64,000 bases of DNA. Source: Aplidium turbinatum. Taxonomy: Eukaryota; Chordata; Ascidiacea; Aplousobranchia; Polyclinidae. The notes beneath the pieces were generated by a model. The model had not been told where the DNA came from. It worked only from the letters and a program-made list of their open reading frames with translations, and did not search any database. This document shows, piece after piece, positions 55,086-64,000 of the stretch (positions are counted from its first letter, which is position 1; every line of letters starts with the position of its first letter). The DNA lies in the NCBI GenBank assembly GCA_918807975.1, contig OU964923.1, positions 5,208,001 through 5,272,000 of the forward strand, in the 5' to 3' direction. Position numbers and translations under genes: made by a program.

Positions 55086-57187
55086 GGAAGGTTTGGTTAG
55101 TTGAGCCGGGTAACGGTTGGTCCATCCGGTTTTATCGCAACGTCGTGCATGGCGGGACAAGTAGCCTATGCCTGAAAGTGGACAAGATTGACTTCCTTGC
55201 CTTCCTGTCTACTCTAAACTTTCAATCACTCGCGTAAGCTTGGATACTACAACAATATCAAATACAGACACATTTTGGTTGTTGCTGTTAGAACCCCAAA
55301 CTAATTTGATGACGTAAATTTTATCCGCTGGCCTGCCATAATAACAGCATGAGAAAACGTTAAAATAGACGCAGTTATGAAAATGCCACGGCAAGTTTTA
55401 TTAAATACAAAAAGTCGACCAATCATGAGTTGTTCAAATATCACATTACAGCATTTTCTTGTTTTTATCTTCCCCAAGTGAGACCCACGATGACGTGTGT
55501 CGTCGAGTTACATAACGCAGTAAAGCGATTTCGACACCCTATTATCACGTCCCAATGGCGTCATCTAAGGTGTGAATAGTTTCATAAATAACTTAATATT
55601 ATACCAAACCATTAAACATATTTCATTGATTCAACTGTTTGGTAAAAGGTTGGATTTTGTACAACCGGTCTGAAAAAAAAATATTGACAATAAGTTAAGC
55701 ATAAGTTATATGGACTTGTGTCTTGATTTTTCTTTTTTGTTTCGGTTGTTACTTTCATTTGTTGTTGCTTCGACACCTGGCACACATCCAGTTGTTTAAA
55801 TAGGTAGGCTACGTAAAAGTGTTATCTGCTATGAATTATTTCACCTCAAGAGCCGAACGGTTAATCATGCAGTTTTTCCAAACACAAACTCAGTGCTTAA
55901 CCAGCTGAGCTATCGGGGCGACCCAAAGATACAATTTTGAGTTTTCTACAGTAAATAAACAAAAAAAAAATTTGAGGCTTAATCTCTCTCTCGATTTTGT
56001 TCGAAAGAAGCACGGTCTTCATCTCCAAACATTAAACATCAAAAGTTATTTGAGCTAGACAAATGATTGTTGAAGTTCAAGTTCATGCAGTTGCAGAAAA
56101 TGTTATTGTAAAAAATAAGGTTTCTGTTGTGACTTGTGACACATTTTGTTTCTATGTTTTGCAGTAATGTTACCTTAAAAATACATGAAGTGCCACTGTA
56201 AACGTAAGACCATGCATTGCGAGTCAGTAATCACAATTTAGGCCGTACCTAAAGGTAAAGGTGGACCCATACTCAGATATTGAGCTTCGTATTTATATCT
56301 AAAATTATGACTTTTGTGGACAAAAATAGGTCAACAAAACTTCACTAAGGTATAAAGAGTGTATATGATTGCATCATGCAGGACTGTTCCAAACGAGCTA
56401 AGAAGTCCAACGTTGCAGTCCTTGATAGTAAACCGTACTACAAACGGTGAAGACAATACCAAGTTTTTGGATCAGCGGTATAATTGACCACTGACCATTG
56501 TCATGTCATGTTGTAACGACAGCGTTATTGCACACAAAACAAACACATTGCGAATTCGTAAAAAACAACAATTTCAAAGGCAAAGTAGCGAATGTCAACA
56601 GCAATATTTTGCTTCAGTTTTACAGGAAATTCTTTCTTATTAACAACACATGCTTCCCCAAACACAATGTTCGCTTGCAATTTGGCCACTTTGTAGCTTT
56701 AATGCAGAAGCAATTTTCGCAATTCCAATCTCTCAGCATCAAAGAGACTAAAAGTTCATGCTGTCTCTATGAAGACTCCTGAAACAAACAGTGTCGGGTT
56801 AGTGTTGGTTTGGCACCTGCGTGACGAGACACAAAGTATTAGGCAATATCTTTCCTAGAAGTTGGAACATGCGAGACACCACATCAAAGTTGGAATGCAG
56901 ATATTGGTGTTGTTGCGCCATGTCAAAATCCTTGTTATTTAATAAATCATTTCCCTCTAGAGCAGTCTTAACACTTACAGTTCGCATATTGGCGCTTCTA
57001 CCATTTTCTAGACCTCTGCTATGTTATGGCAAGTCATATTGTTTTTTTGTATTCATGGTGCGAAATAAAAACATGATGATAACATATTTGGAGCAGTAGA
57101 CTAAACTAAATAAGACAACGCATTGCCACGCCGGCTACAAACGCTAACGCTACAATCGATGAACAACATAATATACATTTTTTCCGG
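55086..57187. other. Spacer with little recognisable content
   Basis: About 2.1 kb. Apart from the tRNA-like relic at 55841-55923 I see no repeat with defined ends. The minus-strand frame at 56799-56987 is protein-like in composition (NNKDFDMAQQHQYLHSNF) but has no match I can name. Confidence 0.4.
55841..55923 (-). mobile_element. tRNA-like SINE relic
   Basis: Minus strand: GCCCCGATAGCTCAGCTGGT and TAAGCAC (box A), later AACCGTTCGGCTCTTG near a box B position. Too diverged for a functional tRNA. Confidence 0.5.
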
Positions 57188-57300
57188 TGAAAATTAAGCT
57201 GAACTATCACAAGATGTATAAGGTGATAATCTGCTTTCATTCCGACCATTCGTCAATCAGACACGACTGACTTCTTTAGGGGGCTAGGTCAGGTAGTGAC
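57188..57300 (-). repeat. AACTATC/ATTCCGAC repeat, single-arm copy
   Basis: AAGCTGAACTATCACAAGAT, ATAATCTGCTTTCATTCCGA and GGGCTAGGTCAGGTAGTGAC match one arm of the foldback at 39679 and the relic at 10741. On the minus strand the order AAGTC…GATTGACGAA…GTCGG recalls a decayed hammerhead. Confidence 0.65.
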
Positions 57301-57399
57301 TACCTGTCTAGCATGGCAAAATACAGGACTATGTTGTTGTAAACCGACCAAACATGTAAAATGCAATTCAACTGCCAAACAAAAATTATCGCGCGCAAA

Positions 57400-59255
57400 T
57401 TTTGAAGATAGAAAAAAGAGTTCGTCGTCGTCGTCTGAGCTTCTGGGGCCGAGGGTCTATCCTTTTACCACCCCAGATTCACGATGTTCCCGGACTACAC
57501 TGGAAGGCTGCTAGAGAGCAGCCAGTCTTTAGTTTCATCATCCATGACGCGCAGACCTTCCACTCCGTTAGGTGGCTTGAGTCATTGATGATGTGGTCTG
57601 CGGTCTGTTCCTCGGCACCACATTCACAGGAGGAGGAAGAAGCCATTCCCCATTGGTGCATGGTTGAGCGGAAAAGCCCAATACCCGTACGGAGACGGTT
57701 GAGGCGCACTCACGCCTGTCTCTGTAGTGTCAGGCCAGTGGAGCGTGTGTCGGCGTCGGGGATGAATGAATGGAGTCTGGTGGTGCTTGACCTCCATTCA
57801 GAATTCCATTTATGGTCCGCCCAAGTAGCCGCAGAGATGTCTTGTTCATCAGCTTCGTTGATCAGAAGCCGAGCGGCTGGCACGAATGGGTGTCTTGATT
57901 TAAGTCGGCGGGGGTGCCCGTTTGGGAAGGCAGAGATCTTGTGGTGGAGAAGATGGTTAGGCTCCAGTGCCCGTCGACCGAGGGACAGAGTGGCTTCTTC
58001 GCGACGAAGCTCAGCAGGTTGGATGCCAGCTAGAATGGGGAGATTGTCCAATGGTGTGGGACGCAGGCATCCGGTCATTGTGCGCAGGGCGCTGTTTATG
58101 GCAGTGTCGATGTTGTGGCAGTGAGCACTGCGGCACCAGACAGGTACACGGTACTCTGCAGAAGGGTAGACAAGGGCTAAGGCTGCCATTCGCAAAGTGT
58201 CAGCCCTCGCCCCCCAGCTAGAGCCTGCCAGGCGCTTCAGTAGTGCAGCGCGGGATGTCAGTTTCTTGCGCAGTGACACCAAATGGTGGCGGTATGTGAG
58301 CGATCTGTCTAGTGTCACCCCAAGATACCTTGGCTCGGGGCAGAAGGACAGAGGTTTTCCGTTGTTGTGGACATGTAGCTCACGATCAGCTTCCCGATTG
58401 TGTAGGTGGAAAGCTGCCGCCACAGTTTTGGTTTCGCTGAGTTTCAGTCGCCAGTTCTGGAGATAAGCTGAGATGGTTTGCATGTCCTGGCTCAAGGTGT
58501 CTTCTAGATTTTCCCACAACTTTGTGGAAAGGAGAATTGCCAGATCGTCCGTATAAGCGTATTTTGTGGAGACCGTGGTTGGCAGGTCGTGGGTGTAAAT
58601 GTTGAAAAGAAGTGGAGCCAGGACCGATCCCTGTGGGACGCCGTTTTTCAGGCGTCTCAGTCTGCTTCGCCGTGGGTTGCCTGTGGTGAGGGTGAAGTTT
58701 CGATTCCTGACAAGTTCCATAATCATATGGACCATATGTCGGTCAGGAAGCAGGCGAAGCAGCTTGTAAGTAAGGCTGCGATGCCATACAGTATCGTAGG
58801 CAGCTGTGAGATCTAGAAAGACAGCGCCGGCCTTCTCTTTTGCCTCAAAGCAGTCCTCGATGTCTTGGGTCAACAGTGTGACCTGATCTACAGTAGATTT
58901 TCCGCGCCGAAACCCAGCTTGCTCTTTTGGAAGGAGCGGGTCGATGATTGGGTTCACGCGGGCATAGATCAGCCTTTCGAGGATTTTGAAAGGAACGCAG
59001 AGGAGGGATATCGGACGATAACTCCTTGGGTCCTCTGGTGGCTTGTGAGGCTTAGGGATCGCAACTACTAGAGCTCTTCTCTAGATTTTTGGAATTGTGA
59101 GGTGGTGCAGGCAGGAAGAGAGGAATCTACGTATCCAGGACTTGAGATCTTATCCGGCCCTGGAGACTTGTGTGGTTTCACAAGGCGGAGGGCGGCGGCG
59201 AATTCCTCTGGAGTGAAATCTCCAGAGATTGTTTCTTCTTGTGGTGTTACCACTC
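57400..59255 (-). mobile_element. Jockey-like non-LTR retrotransposon (LINE), 5'-truncated
   Basis: Reverse transcriptase on the minus strand: KSPGPDKIS near 59150, FRRGKSTVDQV, FLDLTAAYDTVWH, GVPQGSVLAP, and YTDDLAILL (the usual YADD; both catalytic Asp kept). The thumb/C-terminal region RLNRLRTGIGLF ends in a Cys-His cluster (CECGAEEQTADHIIND). The endonuclease ORF is missing, so the copy is truncated. Two Trp codons have become stops (near 57710 and 59060) and there is a small frame shift near 59120, so it is inactive but not old. GACGACGACGA repeats follow in the 3' UTR. Confidence 0.93.
57710..58957 (-). pseudogene. LINE reverse transcriptase, main open stretch (415 codons)
   Basis: The uninterrupted part of the LINE ORF, from NPIIDPLLPKEQAGFRRG to LTLQRQA, where a TGA replaces the expected Trp before VRLNRLRTG. 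It holds the finger, palm and thumb blocks of the enzyme. Confidence 0.92.
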
Positions 59256-59759
59256 GCCACAGAGTTCAAATGTTCATCATAGAGTTCAAATGTCATCAAT
59301 GGATATATTGGATATAGAAGAAAATAATATATCAGTCACCTAAGGTTTTAAATTGTTTGGTTATCGATTATTTTTCAACACATTATGGAGCTTTTCAACA
59401 AGCAGTAAACAGGTTTATTAAAAACAAAAGTTCAAAGTAATTTATGTCGAAATGTTTTTCAAACGTGGGAAAGACGTCCTATCTTGCAATTATTGTAAAA
59501 AACAAAGATAATGGTAAAAGAAACTTTTCATCAGGCTCAATATTACCAACTCTAGTCATCTCGCTTTCATTTGAGCTTCTCCATCCAAGAGTCTACAATC
59601 TTAACATCCAGATTGGTGATAAATCAAAAAAGCAATAAATAAAAAAAACAATACCAACAATAGTAATGGATCAGCAATGAAACTCAATTCGTAGTGGAAA
59701 ATTGACTACAAAATTATAAATCTTCGAAAATAAAACAAACAAACAAGGAAATAGCCCAA

Positions 59760-59845
59760 TTAATGCTCAATGGTTACCGTGGCGGGGAGTAATACCTTCT
59801 GGACGGACGTTGTGTCAAAGGCATCCACATCGATTTGGTATGCAT
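59760..59845 (-). CDS. Unrecognised gene, terminal exon
   Basis: 86 nt: AYQIDVDAFDTTSVQK then VLLPATVTIEH and TAA. Acceptor TTTTGTAG. A GTATTA in the middle could be an alternative donor. Confidence 0.5.
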
Positions 59846-62800
59846 CTACAAAATATAACATTGCGGGAACGTTAAAAACATGGACAGAAGCATTTTGTGG
59901 ACAAGAAATATCACTTTTTACATGGCACTAGAATTCATGTCCAATTATTAGTCAACAAGTGTTACAATGGTATCAAAACGTTGCAATAGTATTCTATTTT
60001 GGACAAGACAAAACCTTTTTGGAGACGATTATCCTTTTAAGCCCCATCCTCGTGGCCAAGTCCCTGGTTACCGGAATGCACAATAAAGTAAAACGTTAAA
60101 ACCATAAAATGACACCTTAAGATTGATTACAAAGCAGATGTTGGATGAAACTCACCGTCTAGCCTGCTATTGTGGGCGACTTCATGACCTAAACAAAATG
60201 ATCAGTCACATTTTGATTGTTGTGCTTAGGTTTATGTCGAATGGACGGAGAGTTGAACTATGTGCAAAGAAAAGCAGTCTTCCTGTTCACTTTCAAGTGT
60301 TTGACTTGGTGACTTGCTCAGTCACGTTTTCACAGTGGCGCAGCGAGGTCATTTTTTGGGATGTTCACTTTTTCCATAAATTTTATGCATATAGTTAGGC
60401 TTACCATACGTCCCGTTTTAGGTGGGACAGTCCCGCTTTTTAACGTCTTGTCCCGGCGTCGCGACCGGTCAGCCAAACGTCCCGCTTGGGCGTTCAGCCA
60501 GCCAGCATAATAGGCTACACGAACATTACCAATTAGCATGTTCTCGCTACTGTTGTTGCTGTGTAGCGTACCGGTAGCCTACTTGCTGAAGGTGAATGTG
60601 TGATTTTGTTTGTTTCGTTGTGCCGACAACTGCAACACTAATTTTGAAGGTGTGAAAAGAAGAGGGCAAAATAATGTTTTCTTCAAAGTGAAAGAAAAGA
60701 TTGAAAGAGATCTGACAGGGATCGGATGTGCAGCTCATATTGTTCACAACTGCCTCCATTATGCTGTGGATACTCTCCCTGTATGTGTCGAAAGTCTTGT
60801 GAAAATCTATAAATTTCTTCACATTTACACCGTTCGAGTTACTGAGCTGAAAATTTTTTGCGACTTTGTAGATATTGAGTATGAGCGTATCTTGCAACAT
60901 GGCAATACAAGATTTCTCTCTTTGCTACCAGCTTTGCAAAGAATACTTCAAATGTTTGAGAAATTGAAAAGTTACTTCAACTCTCAAGAAGGTTGTCCAA
61001 CTCTCATCAAAAAATGCTTCGAAGAACCAACACAAGAGCTCTATTTGAAATTTGTTCATGGCAGTTGAAATACTTTAACGAGACTATTCTAAAGTTAGAA
61101 AAGGAAAACGCTAGTGCCGTAGATGTGGCACATGTTCTGTCAGAGCTAAAGCTAAACTTACTTGAAAAGAAAGAAAACAACTTCATCCCATCTGCAGCAT
61201 TGACTCTCTTAGGCAAGCTAAAAGAAGCAGGCGAATTAAACTTAAACTTGTTTTACAAAGAAGCAAGAGATTTTTACGATAAATGCTTATCGTATCTGGA
61301 TCTTTCTGACGGTTCTTATAAAGATGAGCTTCCTCATTTTTGGATCGACCTAAACAAAGAAATATCCTGGGTGCGAGTGTGTGAGTCTGCGGAAAAGATC
61401 AACATGATGTTTGGGAAGCAGGTGATCAACAGCGACTCTCTTTTCGACGAACCAGTACTAGTGAAACGGCACATGTCTGAACGTTGTAAGGAAGAGAGCT
61501 GGCAAAATGCGTCTTTGGAACAAAAGTGGGTCGAGATGTTCAAAGTATTTGAAAAAAAAAATGCATAGGCCTACGCGTTTCAAACTTTCAAAAGCTGGTA
61601 AAGTTCATATTTTGTTTACCCGGAACATCCGCACCCGTAGAAAGAATTTTTTCCATCATGAAGAGCATGTGGTCTGAGAGCAGAAGCAAGATGCTAGAGC
61701 AGAACGTGAAAGCCGTTATCAAAAATACTGATTGGTCCTGCTCTGACTTTTACGAAAATGTAAAATTGAACAATGTCTTTTTGAAGAAAGTGTTATCTAC
61801 AGAAAGTATGATTGGGCGAATAAGTAAATTCGCAAATGCTTGTAGGCAGTGTTGGGTAAATTCAGTGCAATTGGGAGTTATTTATCGACTTGAAAACCGC
61901 AGGCTATTTTATTATACTTTCTTCCTTTTACTTTACAAAAAAGATCTAAATTCGAATTATTTTGTATCGTTAACATCAATTTCTTTCTATTTTTCGAACT
62001 GAAACCGATATTTAGACAGAGAATATGCGCATGAACTCTCGATGACAATGCGGTCAATGAAGACAGCCGGGATGGCTTTAAATGTAGGCCTATGTAATAA
62101 TATCGGAAAATGTAAAGTTAAAAAATCACAGCTAAGTGGTCTTGGTCTTTGAAGGCGTCCCGTTTTGAAGTCACAAAAATATGGTAAGCCTACATATAGT
62201 CTACTTGCATAAAAAAAAAACAACAACAGTGGAACAGCATCCAGGGCTTTAATACAAGTAAACTAAAGTTTACTGAAAAAAATGAACACCACAAACACCT
62301 GTTTTAACACTATAAAACTGTGTAAACATTTTTAAACCACAAAACCTTACGTGCGAAACCAGAACTAAGAAAATCCTGCTGAACTTTGTTCAATCCCCCA
62401 GTGCCCCTGCAAAAACAATTGCTAAACTCAATATCAGGCCAAGTGCAAATGAGACACATATAACCACTTTATTATGTCCAACAGACATTTTTCACACAAT
62501 ACAGAAGAGTAAGGTAGTCTAGATTGTACAGTATATGCGTATGTGTTTTGTGTAAAGATGTCAATTCATGGGTGACAGAGGTCTCGTCTTCTGCTCGGGA
62601 ATGAAGCTAACGGGGGCGAGATATGTTTTTAGCTCTACCCCCACAACTTTTGTCAATTTTAATAAAAACATTAACTATCTCATTTAAAAACAGATAGTTT
62701 AAAATGGCAAAAAAAAAGTTGCAAGGCTTGTTAATCGCAGCATCTTGTGCCTACCATGAGCATAAGCTTGTTAAAAAAACGCTGTATCAATCAGAGATTG

Positions 62801-63422
62801 CGTTGCTCTTAGCGCTTTTCAAAACAGACAGTGTCAGTGCAGCCTTGGACAGACGCAGCCAGGCCCGGATTTAGGGGGGGGCAGAGGGGGCAGTTGCCCC
62901 GGGCCCCCCGACTTTTGAAGGGCCCCCCTATGTGGTTAAAATGTGATTTTGTGTTATTTTTTTTGTTTTGGCCTTTAAAGTTTCTGCAAAATGCTGTGCA
63001 GTACTGGACTGATGCTACTGTAGACGTAGAGATGGTTTTTCGCGCCGTAGGCTTGAAAAATTTTTTTGCATGGGGGCCCCCCGATCTAAAAGTGCCCCGG
63101 GCCCCCCATCAGCTAAATCCGGCCCTGGACGCAGCCGATTACCCTATACTACCATGGATTCATTCCTTTGCTGAATGCAATGCTGGAGTATGATTCAGTG
63201 CCATTTTAAAAAAGCTTTTTATATGACTCGACCCCACTTGTGCTTTAACCACTAAGTCACCGAGCTAGTGTCTACACCTACCTACAATCTTCGCTTGCGA
63301 ACTGTCTAGTTGGCAGATCATGATAAGCTTTTTCCCAATGGTATTCTACAGTCGGCATGTTGCTGTATGTATTCGAACCATTGGGAGTCGGGATATCGTA
63401 CTGCGATGAACACTTGGAGAGT
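59760..63422 (-). CDS. Unrecognised host gene, 3' end (three exons)
   Basis: Three minus-strand segments at 63286-63422, 60156-60188 and 59760-59845 have good splice borders and join in phase to 84 residues plus TAA. The protein starts LSKCSSQYDIPTPNGS, includes MPTVEYHWEKAYHDLPTRQF, crosses the microexon at SEDC/HEVAHNSRLDD, and ends VQKVLLPATVTIEH. The first segment has a strong acceptor (TTACATTCTCTACGCAG), so more exons should lie beyond the right edge. I do not recognise the family. The HEVAH string resembles a zinc-protease HExxH motif but has no further support. Two hAT elements sit in the intron between the first two segments. Confidence 0.5.
60156..60188 (-). CDS. Unrecognised gene, 33-nt microexon
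   Basis: TTTAG acceptor and GTGAGT donor enclose 33 nt reading HEVAHNSRLD between split codons that complete TGT and GAT with the neighbouring exons. Confidence 0.5.
60396..62192 (+). mobile_element. hAT element with broken transposase, in third gene's intron
   Basis: Ends TAGGCTTACCATACGTCCCG and CATATTTTTGTG…-side complement ATATGGTAAGCCTA, with a perfect 8-bp duplication CATATAGT. Transposase on the plus strand: AAHIVHNCLHYAVDTLPV, ILQHGNTRFLSLLPALQRIL (60610-61068), then KLNLLEKKENNFIPSAALTL (frame 60993-61568), then the C-terminus GTSAPVERIFSIMKSMWSES near 61620-61690. A one- or two-base shift near 61062 and another near 61565 split the gene. Confidence 0.93.
62860..63127. mobile_element. 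hAT MITE (CAGGCCCGGATTTAG ends), 268 bp
   Basis: CAGGCCCGGATTTAGGGGGG and GCTAAATCCGGCCCTG are inverted ends. Perfect 8-bp duplication GACGCAGC. Inner GGGCCCCCC runs in both orientations. Non-coding. Confidence 0.95.
63222..63270 (-). mobile_element. tRNA-like fragment
   Basis: Minus strand: CTCGGTGACTTAGTGGTTAA (box A) and GGGGTCGAGTC (box B), only about 15 bp from the donor of the unrecognised gene's exon. Probably a SINE remnant. Confidence 0.45.
63286..63422 (-). CDS. Unrecognised gene, internal exon
   Basis: 137 nt, entering after a 2-nt split codon and leaving after 1 nt. It is open, with Tyr/Asn/Pro-rich composition; donor GTAGGT. Confidence 0.55.
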
Positions 63423-64000
63423 CTGCGTAGAGAATGTAAATTAAGGGATGCGGAAGTACATTCTTTTTTGGCCACACGTAGGAGCAGTTAAACTCGTGTT
63501 AAGGCAAATTAAGGTTTCTTGTTGTAGATAGCAACTTTGTAACAAAGTGCATTAAAAGTTTTGAAGTGAAATTTAAACCTTCCAGGGTAGATGGAAAAGC
63601 AGAGGATCGAATTCTGTAAAGTTATGTCCTTTTGTCTGTGTCGCGTCACAATTAGCCACTAAAATTCCATAGAGAAAAACATTACCAACTTTGCACTTAT
63701 AACAAATGTTGGCAAAAGTGTGGTTTTTGTTGCCTAATCTAATACGTATATTGTACAATCGGGTAGAGAGAAAACATGATGGTACACAAAAACAATGGCA
63801 AAACTTCGGCAAACTTTATTTGAGAAAGAAAAATGGTTAAACAAAGACAAATAACTATGTAACTAATCTGATTTCGGATATTCATGACCTCAGCTCAACG
63901 ACTGCCTCTGACTACTCATGCAAAAAAGCAAAAAATTGCTTTAACCTATTTTCTATTTGCGCTAACTAAAACTTTAGCAACGCATTTTTCAAAAACTTAT

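Noticed and set aside
57402-58124. 240-codon plus-strand frame
   Set aside because: It is the antisense shadow of the LINE reverse transcriptase.
63573-63812. Minus frame ANICYKCKVGNVFLYGIL… as an upstream exon of the third gene
   Set aside because: Its end (AAG/GTTTAA) is in phase 0, while the 63286-63422 exon needs two leading bases; left unassigned.

Overview
This is a window of animal nuclear DNA: AT-rich, with spliced genes, tRNA-derived SINEs, a non-LTR retrotransposon and many hAT-type DNA transposons. The host is most likely an invertebrate, probably marine; I cannot fix the phylum. No bacterial features or CRISPR arrays were seen.

Three host genes are present, all on the minus strand. 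(1) 310-32817: a phospholipase C gamma gene, read from 16 phase-compatible exons that encode the first 497 residues (PH domain, EF hands, complete catalytic X box, start of the split PH domain). The 3' part lies beyond the left edge. (2) 38572-47862: a NudE family gene (NDE1/NDEL1, dynein/LIS1 regulator) in eight exons, one of them tentative. (3) 59760-63422: the 3' end of an unrecognised gene, with three phase-compatible exons that include a 33-nt microexon.

The rest is mostly introns and spacers full of mobile DNA. 0-33 kb: PLC gamma introns with a palindromic 87-bp element family, a 4-kb long-terminal-inverted-repeat element carrying an ORF with a DTD motif, a repeat of about 310 bp with a hammerhead ribozyme, and nested hAT and other MITEs. 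33-38 kb: spacer with a transposase-bearing hAT and a pogo/Tigger-type MITE. 38.5-48 kb: NDE1 with a four-level transposon nest. 48-59.5 kb: spacer with a tandem-repeat-filled element, a Charlie-type hAT, a 33-bp minisatellite, a long-inverted-repeat element, a small hAT and a 5'-truncated Jockey-like LINE. 59.5-64 kb: the third gene with two hAT insertions in one intron.

The most interesting system is the hammerhead repeat. One copy (8763-9087) keeps a complete type I hammerhead core and slightly more than one repeat unit, as in retrozymes. Other copies are decayed, and one lies in the sense orientation inside an NDE1 intron with a substituted cleavage-site base. The 87-bp near-perfect palindromes and the four-deep transposon nest also deserve a second look.
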